A stretch of DNA of 64,000 bases from Candidula unifasciata (Eukaryota > Mollusca > Gastropoda > Stylommatophora > Geomitridae). Of this stretch, positions 1 through 14,149 are shown piece after piece. The first letter of the stretch is position 1. Every line of letters begins with the position of its first letter. The translations under genes and the position numbers were made by a program. The DNA lies in NCBI GenBank assembly GCA_905116865.2, contig CAJHNH020006601.1:332501-396500 (forward strand), given 5' to 3'. Below the pieces are notes generated by a model. The model made no database searches. It was given only the letters and a program-made list of their open reading frames with translations, and was not told the origin of the DNA.

Positions 1-160
1 CTTAATGCACCACCAGGTATGGTCAAGCATCTCTACATCCCTTGACTACTATGAGCTCTGGGCTTAATGCACCACCAGGTATGGTTCAGCATCTCTACAT
101 TCCTTGACTACTTTGAGCTCTGGGCCTAATACACCACCAGTTGTGGTTCAGCACCTCAGT
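1..160. repeat. 62-bp tandem repeat, about 2.5 copies
   Basis: Units starting near 1, 63 and 125 share the phrase 'taatgcaccaccagg' followed by a 'ctctacat..cttgactac' block, at an exact 62-bp spacing. The array lies in an intron of the G-beta gene, upstream of its penultimate exon. No coding capacity is seen. Confidence 0.85.
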
Positions 161-353
161 GTGTAGAAATGGAGTCAGGTCTTTATGCTTGAAACCTGGG
201 CCTGCTGACTGGCTCTAGTGTAGATTATAATTAGCACTAATAACATTGTTGTAATCGTTCCCAGAATAACAGTCATAAGTCCTACAGAGAGTAAAAAATA
301 TATATATAATCTATAGACTTACTTTTGATAATATTCACACATTTTGGTTTCAG

Positions 354-2491
<2,138 letters not shown>

Positions 2492-3258
2492 TGATGATGT
2501 GGCGTCGCTAGCCACATAGTGCCAGATTGTCCACGCTCATTACCATCTCACTGTGTCATAGGCACCTGCCCCTGCCCTTGAGCATCCATCTCATTGCAAC
2601 AATTATTTATATAACTTTGTTTCAGTGTCACCTCTGCTAGGGATATGTTTCAACGTATACAGTCAGTTTACTTTCTATTATCAAAATCCAGCAGTTCATT
2701 TTCATTTTAACTCACATGGGTTGTAGACAACTGGTTGAGGAGGGGAGGAGACATGTGTTTTCCTTGTTAAAGCATCGGACACGTCAGACATTACTGTTTA
2801 AATGTTTACATCGTATTATTATTATTATTTTAATTGTAATGTTAACAGTTTCACTCTATTGTGTCTCGTTATCAGTTCTAGGACAACAGGATTTTAATAC
2901 CCAAATATAGCTTTAAAATTCTGGTGTGGTGGTTACATAAATTTGCATTCTGGGAGGAGAGGTGGTTGTAGATTTGGTTTTAATTGTGAACGTGTCGGGA
3001 ATTATCTGTCTGTTATTCCTGGCTTTGTGTGTTTTGTGGTGAGTATACTTGGACGCCCAACCAGTATTTTATTGGTTGCCGCTTACGATTTAATTTTATA
3101 TTGTGTTTTTATTGTATGTTGAAAATACATCATTAACAGCATGTTAGACACACTTTGATGTGATGTTTAAAATTGTAGCACAGAAAAGCGATGACAAATG
3201 TTTGTTACAAGCCACAAGATGTCATGTTAAGAACGAGTGTGTGGGTGTTTGCAATTAA

Positions 3259-3496
3259 CATGAAGTTGTGGTCAGAACAGTAGTTGACAGAATATGTCTT
3301 GACTACCAGTTCTCAAGAAATAAATGTTGGAGATAAAAGCAGAAGACTCCAGGAATGCCCCTGGCTTGTCTTAGATTTTTCTTTTCCTAGCATCTCTCTC
3401 TCCTCTCCCTCCGGGAAGGAGAACAGATGTAGTCATATTTTCTATAAAATCACCAGTAAAAAGATTCCTTCTTGGCTGTCTTGATGGTATTGTGTT
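3259..3496 (+). repeat. Duplicated ~230-bp segment, copy 1
   Basis: From 'acatgaagttgtggtcag' to 'ggctgtcttgatggtattg' this matches 6009-6233 along its whole length in the same orientation, with small indels. Shared blocks include 'gtcttgactaccagttctc', 'agaagactccaggaat' and 'gattccttcttggctgtc'. Both copies lie downstream of the G-beta stop codon. Confidence 0.85.
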
Positions 3497-4149
3497 GTCG
3501 TGGGTACAATTCATTCAGCCAAGGTTTTTTTTAAAAATATATTATGTGAAAGAGAGCGTATTTTGCATGCTTTCACAATTATATGGCTTATTTGGATTCT
3601 TTAAGATTTGGTAGATTATGATTACAAGCCACAGTGTGTGTGTTTCGTTTTATTTGTGAATTAAAATGCAAAACATTTTGATGTTTTATATTAATTGCTC
3701 CACCTGGTCTAAAAGGTCTTGAGAAATTCGTAACGTGACCTTGTTATAATGAGGGTAACAGTGCATTTCCTTAGAATTTTAGATTGATTGCAAGCTAATG
3801 CCTAGATGAGAATGTGGGAGGGAGACAAAGAAGACTGAATTAAAAGCATAGTTGCTGTAATGGTAAAGAGAAAGGCCCTGGTTTTTGTGGTTTGCTGTGT
3901 CTGGGAGGTGTTGAGGGCAGACCAGCCTGTACCATTCCACATTTCTTTGTCTACTGTTCTAAATATTCTCTGAGAGTTGTGGTCATTGTAGAGACTGACC
4001 AATGCAGGGCAGAAAAGAGATCGCTAGAGATGTTGCTAGAAGGGCACTTTTCATTTGATGGATACTGAAGAGATAAAAGGTGTGGGTTTTATCTTAGTGC
4101 AGCATGTTTGCTGAAGAGGATGTTGGCTATCTGATGAAAGTTAGTGGAT

Positions 4150-4400
4150 GGATATGCAGACCTACCTTTGGGGTATGGCTTTCCAGCCTATGAAAACCTA
4201 ACCTCAGGGTAAGGCTAATCAGTCTGTGCAGGCCTAAGCTTGGGGTAGTGCTATGTGGGCCTGACCTTTGGGTAGTGCTATGTGAGCCTGACTTTGGGGT
4301 AGTGCTATGTGAGCCTGACTTTGGGGTAGGGCTAATCAGTCCACATAAGCCTAACCTTGGGGTAGGGCTGATCAGTTTATGCAGGCCTAACCTGCAAAAA
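4150..4400. repeat. 27-36-bp tandem repeat with 'ttggggtag' core
   Basis: About eight units alternate between a 27-bp form ('gtgagcctgactttggggta' plus seven bases) and a longer form with 'gggctaatcagt'. The one ~60-codon frame here is a by-product of the repeat. Confidence 0.75.
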
Positions 4401-5649
4401 AGACTAAGAGGTTTTGTAAGGAGTAGCAGCAGAAACTAATGGGTAACATTTTAGAGTAACAGAAAAAGGCATCACTTGCACACAGTAAACAAGATAGACT
4501 CCACAAGTTAAGACAAGGCCATGTACTCCAGGTGCTGAAGACAGGCACTGCTGATGAATCAGCTCTAGAAATGAAAAAAAAAAAAAAAAATGTGGCAGCA
4601 GAATTATTACTGCAAGAATGCCCAGTTTAAGGAGAAGACAAAACACTCTGGAACCTGCTCCATCCCTAGGTAAACTATGGCTTATAGATGATAAGCTGAT
4701 TGGTGCTTTCTTGTGATAATGTTTACAGCTACACAAATAAGATTGGTGGTGATGCAGATTTGAAACCACTTTCATTCCACAACAAAAGTGGAGGGGGGTG
4801 GGGGATAATTGACAGCCTTGAGCTAGCATCACTTTCATTAAGCTTTCAAGTTGATGTCTGATAGTGTACAAAGACACATTTTCAATCTCAATTATGGCAA
4901 GAACAGAATGATCTAGTCAGTACACGGTATTTATTAAATTATATTTATGGCCGTAGGTATAAAATGGACATTTGATGACATGTGATTTGTTATCCGGGCC
5001 ATGCAGTGTCAGTAAAATATGTGATTTGTTCTGACTTGTTTGTTTGTTCATTAGAGAAATATGCACCATCTTTAATGTGAGCTGAAGTTTGTGGAAAATA
5101 CACACATTCTTAACTAACTGTTCGTTGTATGTTTGCTAGTCTGTTTTGATCACATTTCACTATTATTATTCTTATTATGATTACATAAAATGCATTTCTG
5201 TGTGTATATGTGTTACAATATACTATGTTTTTATTTCAGTTCATGACATTTCAAGATTATACGCAAAAACACAATGATGTGATGTTTCTGTAACATTACG
5301 CTTTCATAGTCTTAATTCAGTTGTCTTCATAATAATACTCTTCTTGATTTGCATGTTAATTGTCAATTGCCAGTCCTCTTGAAATTCACAGAATGCATGT
5401 TTTATTTGTTCTCATTCGGACATATAATTCTGTTTCTGACTTTGCTAGGGATTCTTCAGAGCTAGTAATCGTTTATATTGAAATGCTCTTAACAATGTCA
5501 TGGAATCCATGAATGCTTTTATTGGAGATTAATGATTCTTTATATCTGTTTAATTTGCTGTTGTTGTTAAAGTTTTTTATTCCTGCAGTTACTTTTTGTG
5601 GTGCAAAAGGAAATAATAGAGATCTGCTGTGAAATGTCATGGTGGTTAT

Positions 5650-6005
5650 AGTTTCAGATTATTTCAAGTCAGAATATGTGAGATGTTTCAGTTTGTAGTG
5701 TGTCAGTCATTTCAGACTATTTCTGGTCATAATGTGTGAGTCGTTTCAGATTTTTTCGGGTTTGAATGTATGAGAATATCTGAGAAGATTAAGATATTTC
5801 AGGTTAAAATGTGAGAAGTGTCAGATCTTTCATAGAATACATGAGAAGTGTCAGATTTTTCAGGTCAGAGCATATGTGAGACCTTTCAGATTTCAGGTCA
5901 GCAAATGTGAAACATTTAAGATATTTCAGGTCATAGTGTATGAGAAGTTCCAGATTATTTCAGATCAGAGTGGGAGACATTTCAGACTAGAATGTGAAGT
6001 TTTTC
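5650..6005. repeat. Degenerate ~31-bp tandem repeat
   Basis: About ten imperfect units contain 'tttcaggtcagaatgtgag' or variants ('gagaagtgtcagattttt'). The array abuts the second copy of the 230-bp duplication. Confidence 0.65.
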
Positions 6006-6008
6006 AGA

Positions 6009-6233
6009 ACATGAAGTTGTGGTCAGTTGACAGAATCTGTCTTGACTACCAGTTCTCAAGGTTTAAATATTGGAGATAAAAGCAGAAGACTCCAGGAATA
6101 TCCTGGCTTGTCTTACAAACCAGATTTTCCCCCCTACCTTCTCTCCCTCTGGGAAAGAGAACAAATGTAGTAAATTTTTCTGTAAAATCACCAGTAAAAA
6201 GATTCCTTCTTGGCTGTCTTGCTTGTATTGTGT
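6009..6233 (+). repeat. Duplicated ~230-bp segment, copy 2
   Basis: This is the direct repeat partner of 3259-3496. It begins in the last unit of the 31-bp array and ends 'ggctgtcttgcttgtattg'. The open frames across it are short and differ between copies, so coding is unlikely. Confidence 0.85.
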
Positions 6234-7621
6234 CTGTTCTTGATAAAGAATATTTGGTGGTTTCCATCTATTTTGTTGCTCTTATCATCCCTGGATATTT
6301 TTGTGAGCTACATAACTTTGTGCCAGTGGATATGTATGTGTATGTTGGTCGTATCACTGTGTTTATAACTGACCATATTCATGTTTCTGGTGTGTGTATG
6401 TGTTTCAGGGCTAGTTGTATCACTTGTCAGGAATCCTGTGATTATACTTTACGATATTTAATCTTCCTTGTGGGTGTGTACCTGGCACCTCTGGGGACAG
6501 TTTTATTACATCTACAGTTATCATGTTATTGTCTTGCAAATATTAATCATGACCTTTGTTTGTTTCTCAAAAACAACAACATTGCTTACCCAGTCATGCC
6601 TGTCTGTGAAGTGTCCATGTCTTCTCCATTATAGGTGTCCTTTGAAAGTGTCTTCTTTTTTCTGTTCAGTGTCTATTTTAATTTTACTGTGTATCTTAAG
6701 AAGTGCTAACTTTGTATATATGTATGTGTATGCGTGTGTTTAAAATATTTCTTGTTTGTTCTGATTTTGTTGTTGTTTTTGAGTGATCTTTGCTGTATAT
6801 CTGCATCTTCTTTCTTGTGCATAGTGTCGTCCAAATTGTCTTTTTTTTAAAATGTTGTATAATAGCGCTTGCACTTTTATAACCGACACATATTTGCATA
6901 AATCACACCTCAGATAGTAGGATCTTTGTTTATGCCATATGTTCACAGTAAGCTCATAACCAGCCATTATCCTGATTCCATCCCCCTTTCCTCATTTCAT
7001 CACATTTTCACATTCAGTTGGTTTCCTGTCACCACCATAACCCTTTCTTGTGAAGCTGTTCTTCTGCCTTCTGTATTGCATGCTACCACAGATCTAGGAC
7101 TGTCAGAGATATCAAATCTACTCAGAAGCTTTAACTTCTGCTCAAGTGAAGCCTCAGAGTTTATTTAGATTGGATTGTCTTCTCCTGATGTTTTCAGCTC
7201 TTCATCTTCATTGATGCTTCTATCAAGAAATCTTTTATTAGGAGACCACTGACCTTGATGATAGTTGTTTTGCAGTCCACCTTTCTGCATGTGCCATACA
7301 GCATTGTTGTGAATGAGATTGGAACACGATTCTTTAGGTTGGGCAATTTTTGATGTTTTTAGGCTGAAATGTCTGCTAATTGAGAAGGATCATATTTAGG
7401 CAGATATGAGCCAGTGTCTACGTGATAGCTGATTAGACTCTCATAGGCAACAGCGTACAACACTGTTTTCACTACTGTTATGGAGTTGCATCCACTGCTG
7501 TATAAGGACCCACTTGAGGCAACCATGGTGGTCATTCTGTTTCCATGATGTTATGTGGTGTGGAAACAGTCATTTGCTATATGGTCTTAAACTTTTGGCT
7601 GCCAGGGTAGTGACTCATGCT

Positions 7622-7623
7622 AG

Positions 7624-7655
<32 letters not shown>

Positions 7656-7702
7656 ATACACACACACACACAGAGACATACATAAATATATATATATATA
7701 TA
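7622..7702. repeat. (CT)n-(CA)n-(TA)n microsatellite
   Basis: Three adjacent dinucleotide runs: TCTC from about 7622, CACA from about 7658, and TATA to about 7702. Confidence 0.9.
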
Positions 7703-8261
7703 TTCATATTCATTGCCTTCTGAGTTCTCTCCACAGATGTTTCACAGCTGCCCATTAATACAATATTTTTTTAAAAAATAAATTGGAACAAGACAGCAGT
7801 GACAAACAGCTGTGCTAATCTGGTTTTAGCATCTTTTATTGACATGTGATGTCAGGTTATATCATGAAGAAATCAAATTTTATAGTCACCTATGTCTGTT
7901 CTCATCTGTCCAAATTATATTGTTCTCATATAGCTCCCTTTCTATGTCTGTTCTCATAGATCCCTTCCTGTTTGTCTATTCTTGTCTGTCTGTATTTTAC
8001 GTCTGTTCTTGTATGTTCATGCTGGTATGTTCTTGAATATGGCATGATATGTTTGTTCTTAATTCACATTCTGTCACTGTTGGATGTCTTGATGTTGCAA
8101 GAACATGTATATCTTTATATATTTAGTTCTTAGTTGTTGATTCAACCAGCCATTGAAACATTGATTCACTTGTCTGTTTTGTTGACATGGCAAGTTTACA
8201 CCTGTCAGCTGGTCAGACCATGTGATCTGAGGCTTACGCCTTGGCAGTAAGTGGCTGTCAG

Positions 8262-8550
8262 TTTGTCCCAGGAAAACATCGTACATTTTAGGAATAAATG
8301 ACTTATAACTTTGTTCCATGAAACATTTACTTTGGGAATAAATGTCTTGTCATTTTGTCCCAGGAAACATTTACTTTGGGAATAAATGACTACTCACTTT
8401 GTCCCAGGAAACATTTACTTTGGGAATAAATGACTTGTCACTTTGTCCCAAGAAACATTTACTTTGGGAATAAATGACTTATATCTTTGTCACAGGGAAC
8501 ATTTACTTTAGGAATAAATGACTTATAATTTTGTCCCAGGAAACCTCAGT
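8262..8550. repeat. 44-bp tandem repeat, ~6 copies
   Basis: The 'ggaataaatg' block recurs at 8291, 8335 and 8379 and onward at 44-bp spacing. Each unit carries 'tttgtcccaggaaacattta'. A diverged fragment of the same motif appears near 10310-10385. Confidence 0.9.
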
Positions 8551-8734
8551 GACTGTCAGGTTGCCCCAGGAAAAATCATACACTTCAGGAGTAACCATAT
8601 CCTCCTCTGAGTTCTTTAGGAGCGAGTGTGACAGAATTCTTGGTAAAGCTATGTTAACACAAGATCATTTTCCTAAATGTGTCAGAGTTTATTACCTGAT
8701 TGTTTGTTTCATGGACAGTGTTGCAGATTGTCAC

Positions 8735-9010
8735 ACAACTGAACTCATGTATTCGATGCTAGCAGTGTTGCAAGTTGTCATACCACTGACCTTATGTATT
8801 TGATGGGGACACTATCAGTGTTGCAAGTTGTCATACCACTGACTTTATGTATTTGATGGGGACACTGTCAGTGTTGCAAGTTTCCAAATGCACTCGTCTA
8901 TTTGATGATAGCAGCTGACCTCATGTATGTGATGCTGGTATTGTCAGTGTTGGAAGTTGTCACACAACTGAGCTCACAGATTTGATACTGACATTGTTGT
9001 TGTTGCAAGT
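8735..9010. repeat. ~53-bp tandem repeat, ~5 copies
   Basis: Units contain 'cagtgttgcaagttgtcata' followed by 'ccactgac', 'atgtatttgatg'. They follow the 44-bp array with ~180 bp between. The last copies are degraded. Confidence 0.85.
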
Positions 9011-10860
9011 TCCCAGCAGTGCCATCTTATCGCATGTGCTCGCTGGGCACATGTCACGGGACCCCACGAGCATAGGAGCCTCATGCTAATCTGTGTATGT
9101 CAAGTGACTTGCTATCAGTAAAAGTTTCATTCCTGCGAGTGGTTGTCAAGTGGCCCCAGCACACTGGTTTGCCCAGGGACCCCTGATGCTATTAAGATGC
9201 CTCTGGTTGCCAACACAACAGAACTCTTGTATTCGACACTATCTGAGAGTTTCAGCAGGAGGGTCCTAGGTCTTGGGAAGGATCAGTAACTAGAAGACGT
9301 CACATTTGTGGGACGAGAAAACCTAGGTCCACCTGGTCTGAGTAGCTGGACCAAGCATCTGAATTAGCTCACATTGGAGGTCATTGATCAGTTCCCCCCC
9401 CCCCCCCCCCCCCCCCTTTTTTTGTTTCAGTGAAGATGAGGACAGATTTGTTGTTGCTTGCTTGATTGTATGTCTCATTAATGTATTCGTATTCATCCTT
9501 TAATGTAGTTTATGCTTTGTTTTTAATTTTTTAACCACCATTGATTTTAATACACCTTTTTTTCCCCATTATTATATGACATAACTGAGGTCTTATCAAC
9601 TTGGATGTTACACCAGTCATCAGTTTAAATGCACTTCATGGTATCCTGAGGAATTCAGATCTCTCTTTCTTTATCTAATGTTTCTTTCCATTGCTTTCTA
9701 TTATTTATTTATTTTTATTCGTTTGTAGGGCAAACAGAATCAGGTTTGCAACAAAAAACAAAACTAACAGTTAATTGTGAAAATAAATGAAGAGTTGGCG
9801 ATGGTCAAAAACGTCGGCTTTTTTTTTCTTTACCATTAGGTGGATTGTATTATTTTTTTCTCCCCCTGCCATTTAGAAGATGAAGCAAAGAATTGGGAAC
9901 TATCGGGCTTGTATTGACACAAAAGCTGCCATCTCCATTGGTGGGGATCTTGGTGCAATGGACAACTCTTTAAAGGGGCTTTAGCTAATATCCACAGCTG
10001 TGAAATGTCCCCTTGCAAAGGTCACTGACGTACAGAATTTCCACTTAGCTCCAACTGGGCTTGCTGACACAGCTTCCCTTATGTCAGATGCTACATTACA
10101 TGTAAAGAGCCTCCCACTGCAGTCTGCACTTGTGTGCATTTTTTTGATGACCCCCCTCCCCCCTCCCCCTCTTTCACGCGTAAATAAAATATAAACAAAT
10201 GTTTAAACCCTTTAGAGGACATGCCTACAGACACTGTAGACACTGGCCATGTTGGTCAAAAATGGGTCAGCAAACACCAACGGAAGAAAACAAAATTAGG
10301 TCAGTACACTTCATGAATAAATTACTGTCATTTCATTACAGGAAACATACAGTTTGGAAATAGATACATGTCTTGTCAATTCATCAATAAAACCAATAAA
10401 GTAAACTTGATCCTTGGCAGAATTAATGTGTTTAAAACATGAGATTCGCTGACAAGCAGCAGTCGTTTCTGGCCAGGCTTTTTTAACAGCTTCAGAAATT
10501 AGATGGTAGAATCACAGACACCTTCGTGCTCTCTATGTTTACACCATAATGTTAACGTTAAAAAACCCTCTGCATTGGGCACCCATTTGTGTTAAATAGG
10601 GGTGCCCACGTTTCTGGTCTTCTGTTGGGGGGGGGGGGGGGGGGGGGGGGGTTGCACGAACCCGATGACACACGCACAGACAGAAAAATAGCTTCTACCA
10701 TTGTACATGTGTTTCTCTCGTATGAACTAGAGAACCTGGTTACATCTCTCTGGAGTCTATGTATCAGTACATTCATTTGTCGAATAAAGCTATTTGTCTT
10801 TATCTTCTGAGTTGGGTTAATTTGGGATCCTCTGGGTTGGGATGCGTTGGAATCTTCTTG
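9011..10860. other. Intergenic, nothing recognised
   Basis: This stretch contains poly(C) at 9394-9416 and poly(G) at 10627-10651 but no host exon or transposon domain that I recognise. Short frames around 9836-10194 have no family resemblance. Confidence 0.5.
10627..10651. repeat. Poly(G) tract, 25 bases; one of about 20 poly(G/C) runs in the window
   Basis: An uninterrupted G run. Comparable runs of 12 or more lie near 9394-9416, 11475-11493, 19143-19167, 19947-19961, 23266-23278, 23529-23546, 23977-23996, 29102-29118, 29260-29278, 34107-34118, 34493-34505, 37099-37111, 39714-39734, 40101-40115, 41081-41098, 56285-56300 and 60649-60667. Exact lengths are likely to be sequencing-sensitive. 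Confidence 0.9.
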
Positions 10861-10864
10861 GCTG

Positions 10865-11140
10865 GGTTGCACAACAGACTTCACAATTGTCGTTGTAGGG
10901 AACACGGAGACGTGTCCTTGCAGCGTGGCACCCGAAAATGCTGAGCATGTGCTCCAACACTGTCAACTGTATGCTGACAACCGAGACGCAATCTGGCCTG
11001 TTTCAGCCACAATGAAGACAAAGCTGTATGGTACACTAGAGGATATAGACTGCACAATAGCTTTCATGAAGGCTAACGGCCTCCTGATTATAAGTTTTCT
11101 GACAGAAGGATCAAAGAAGAAGAAGAAGAAACAAGAGTGG
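10865..11140 (+). mobile_element. LINE 3'-end fragment (RNase H LINE-A relative), (GAA)n tail
   Basis: Encodes a C-terminal Cys-His knuckle, CPCSVAPENAEHVLQHC, followed by KLYGTLEDIDCTIAFMKANG and then an AAG/GAA tail. The arrangement matches the C-terminus of the longer LINE at 41733-43160 (CTCGLAPETTDHILQDC, then KLYGPLSELQKTVKF). It is 5' truncated, leaving only the last ~90 codons. A sister copy lies at 31080-31360. Confidence 0.8.
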
Positions 11141-11225
11141 GGTGACATGGGGGTGAGCTGTACGTGGTGGGAAACAAACAGGACGAGTTGGCTGAGGGCC
11201 CATGCTCCATAATAGGATAAATGTC
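11130..11225 (+). mobile_element. LINE 3' tip, short fragment
   Basis: The phrases 'gacgagttggctgagggccc' and 'atgctccataat' match, in either orientation, the fragments at 27965-28155, 29605-29800, 44010-44090 and 60945-61165. All carry a 'gttggttgagggcc' core. It is too short to classify. Confidence 0.5.
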
Positions 11226-11764
11226 AGAAGCAGGCCTGGTTCTCCATAGGGCGGGATTGCCATATGTCAACCTGGATGCTCAAGACATATCAGACGGGAT
11301 TGCCATGGAGGAGACTTGCGTGGCTGTGATGTTCATGGGATATGATGAAAGTAATCTGAGCAGAACTGTCAATAAATATTTGAGTTTCAATGAGATTAAA
11401 ATGTAAGAACAGAAGATGAATGAAAAAAAAACAGGTTGGGTTGTGTGTCTTCTTCTGCATTCACTCTTAGTCGTGGGGGGGGGGGGGGGGGGGATGTGTG
11501 TGTGGCACGTTATGTTGTGGTTTACAACTAGGCTGTGATATCTGTCCAACATATTCTTACTTAGTTGCCTTTTATGACATGTTTATTAACAGACAATAGG
11601 TCTAGGTTGCAAACTGAATTGAAGGTCTGACTAGATAACTAATTTCCGCCACATTCAGTATTCTGACGCATATTGAGGGTATGCCACCCCCCACCCTCGC
11701 GCCCCCCCCCCCACCCCCGGAAATATATATAAAAATTTATATATTATAAAAACTGCATTTTATA

Positions 11765-12235
11765 AAATGAAGAACATCTCATGCAATATATCCTTGTCAT
11801 TGAGGGTTAGACAAAGAACTCTTGCTTGCTACATACATCCAGTCTTAACATATGGCTGTGAGTCCTGGACGATCGGTAGGCAGGCCAAACAATTTCTTGA
11901 GGCCTCAGAGATGTGGTTTTACAGAAGAATGCTTAAAATACCTTGGACAGTTAAAAAGAGCAACCAAGAGGTTTTGGAAGAGGCGGAAGCCCGAAAACAA
12001 CTTATCACAGACATCATTTTTAGGCCATGTTATGAGAAGAGGGAAAATTGAACGCTGTGACCACTGGAAAGATCTGTGGAAGAAGGGATAGAGGAAGACA
12101 ACGAGAGAAGATTCTTGACAGTCTTGTTGCGTGGCATAGAGGTGTGTCAGCACACGAACTGATACATGCTGCAGGAGATCGCAGATTGTGGAGAGGCATG
12201 ATCGCCCACGCCGGTCTGCAAAGCACCTGATTATT
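11765..12235 (+). mobile_element. LINE reverse transcriptase C-terminal fragment
   Basis: The translation has the typical post-catalytic LINE signature: HPVLTYGCESWTIGRQ, then EMWFYRRMLKIPWT, then LGHVMRRGK and GRQREKILDSLVAWHRG, ending near GDRRLWRGMIAHA. Frames shift at about 12030-12060, so it is dead. The same class appears on the minus strand at 61860-62470. The catalytic part is absent (5' truncation). Confidence 0.88.
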
Positions 12236-12494
12236 TATATGTATATTAGACAGACAGACATCTATAGATCGCCACTCTTAGAAGTAAGTGACAAAAAGCC
12301 TAGACTCTAGACAACATAGAAATCAAAATGAGTTTTTGAACTGTCAACGTGTTTGTTATTCTACCTTTGCTGGGTTATCAATTTGAATTTCTGTAACCTC
12401 TGGTACTATTTCAGTGGTTTGAGACAAACTGTCAGCATTCCATAGTTGTAGGTTCAAGCTGTATGACAGACATGGCTAACAAAGACATCTTTAA

Positions 12495-12825
12495 AAAAAA
12501 ATTGTTGCTTGGTCATATTACCATGGGCAAAGAAGAGAAGAAATACTGACATTTTAAAAGATCTCAACATCAAGGAAGATTGGCTAATAAACAGCATCTT
12601 GTCTCGGAAGCTGAAATATTGTGGTCAATGGCGGACTGGAAAAATAATAATGGCAGAAGGCATGGTACCAGGAAGGAGGAGCAGGGGCCGACCAACACGA
12701 ACATGGGCACAGGATATAAGTGACCCCTTGAATATGAAAGTAAACTAGGCGGGAGCGCTGGCGAGAGACAGTTTCTTTCAGACAGACCGTCATGAGAGCC
12801 TATTTTACATGATGATGATGAGTTG
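12495..12825 (+). mobile_element. LINE C-terminal fragment with GAT tail
   Basis: The frame at 12509-12748 contains SRKLKYCGQWRTG and EGMVPGRRSRGRPTRTWAQD, the Arg/Gly-rich '(K/R)RSRGRP..W' ending of many LINE polymerases. It ends in a 'gatgatgatg' tail. It is a different subfamily from the preceding fragment. Confidence 0.8.
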
Positions 12826-12869
12826 GTCATACGTTTTAGTACATTTGTTCCTGAAGCGAGGCGTTGTTG

Positions 12870-13235
12870 TAATTTGGAGTTGACCAGCTGAGCTAAGCTT
12901 GAGTGATCTTGAGACATGATTGCTGGAGGTCCCGGTTTCATGCCCCGTTGAAGTCTGATTTTTTTTCACGTGGACTTCTAGTAATTTCCTGTGGTCTCTG
13001 GGTACTGAGATTGGACGCCCGTGTGTATTTATGCGCGCGTAAAAATCCTTGGCAGTTGGAAATCGAAACGAGTAGCCCAACGGCGCTGCCAGGGCAAAAT
13101 TTGTAGTTAAAAATCTACCTAAAGTAGTTCAGGATCTTCGCCGGTGCAATTGAATTCGTGCACTGCGCTGAGAAACTTCAGACGCAGGCCTAAGTTAGAA
13201 GTAGAACGGAGCACCTATGGGTTACACCCGTGCGC
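12870..13235 (+). mobile_element. tRNA-derived SINE, family C, copy 1
   Basis: A degenerate A-box-like stretch ('ccagctgagctaagc') is followed by a B-box-like 'ggtcccggtttcatgcc' and a ~250-bp body. The body is shared, inverted, with 23690-23985. Shared body blocks include 'ccttggcagttggaaatcga', 'cccaacggcgctgcc' and 'ggatcttcgccggtg'. Confidence 0.8.
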
Positions 13236-13264
13236 CATGATAATGATGAATGTTTGTTTGTTTG

Positions 13265-13465
13265 TTTTAGTATCCAGAAGCCATGAGTTGTTAACCCTTA
13301 GGCTCAGTATTATGGATATCGCAACCTTTCGGCCTTGATTCCATTGTAAATACCGTAAATCTTGGATAAATGTGGCTTTTCTGCCTACCCCCGGGAGTGA
13401 ACCCGGACCACAAGGAGTTCGTCATCCACTCACCGCGCAATCCGGTTTAGCCAACTACGCTAGAG
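13265..13465 (-). mobile_element. tRNA-derived SINE, family D, copy 1
   Basis: On the minus strand it starts 'cccgactctctagcgtagtt' (A-box region). The B-box lies in 'ggtccgggttcactcccg', and the body contains 'cgaaaggttgcgatatcc'. A sister copy in the same orientation lies at 63080-63300. The clear pol III boxes explain the tRNA-like appearance. Confidence 0.85.
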
Positions 13466-13544
13466 AGTCGGGCATATTGGTGAATAAACATCACTTGCTC
13501 CCAAAAGACTATAACAACATTCCATCTTGTCAAATGTTCAATGG

Positions 13545-13610
13545 GTACCAGGTGATATTCTAAGAAGTAAAGGCGACCAGAGTGATGTTGACTCACGTGG
13601 GTAGAATAAA
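13545..13610 (+). mobile_element. SINE family A fragment
   Basis: The string 'atgggtaccaggtgatattc' followed by 'gaagtaaaggcgacc' and 'gatgttgac' matches the central body of the family A SINEs at 36390-37085. Confidence 0.6.
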
Positions 13611-13779
13611 AAATAAGTAAGGGGATTCTAATTAGTCTATACTGCAAAGAGAAGAAGTATGACAGGAAGAGTGCGAATTATGTACAACCAGTGGGCTGCT
13701 GGAACAGTTAGCATCTGCACCTTAAGACATTTGCTGTGGGAGACGCATTATTTATGGAAACTTAGATTGAGTTCAGTTG

Positions 13780-14075
13780 ATTTAGGAATCGACAACACAG
13801 CACTCAGGGCATTCACGTAAAGACTCCTTCCCCATCTCCAGCAGCCAATTCAGAGTTCCAATACCAATAGTGCCAATATCAGTCTGATTAAATGCCCGTC
13901 TTGCCTTTCCTCCGAGTGTCGAGTTTCGGCCAGAACCTCTCGTCAAACCACTTTCACCAGACTAATGACCAACTTGCTGTTCCGAATTGCACACGTGCTC
14001 CCATAAGGCCTTAAAAATGTCTTTGCCTTATCATGCCTCAATAGTCCATCAAGTTGTGCACTGCCAGCTGGAAAT
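13780..14075 (-). mobile_element. LINE-B 3'-end fragment, copy 1
   Basis: On the minus strand this carries the family-specific tail after the RNase H region, ending 'gtgctgtgttgtcgattcct'. It is homologous to 14150-14580, 17640-17905, 33245-33550 and 45275-45960. It is heavily mutated. Confidence 0.7.
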
Positions 14076-14149
14076 ACATGATATACTATGATATAGTTTC
14101 TGAAACCAGTGTTTGTGTGTAGGGGAGGGGGAGAGAGAAAAGTTGAAAG

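Larger units (their letters stand above)
2492..7610 (+). other. 3' flank of G-beta; extent of 3' UTR unknown
   Basis: This stretch is AT-rich with no convincing host exon. A 3' UTR begins at 2492, but I cannot place its polyadenylation site. AATAAA-like strings such as the one near 3320 are present but not distinctive. Within it lie the duplicated segments 3259-3496 and 6009-6233 and two degenerate tandem tracts, listed separately. The remainder (2492-3258, 3497-4140, 4440-5640, 6234-7610) shows nothing I recognise. Confidence 0.6.
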
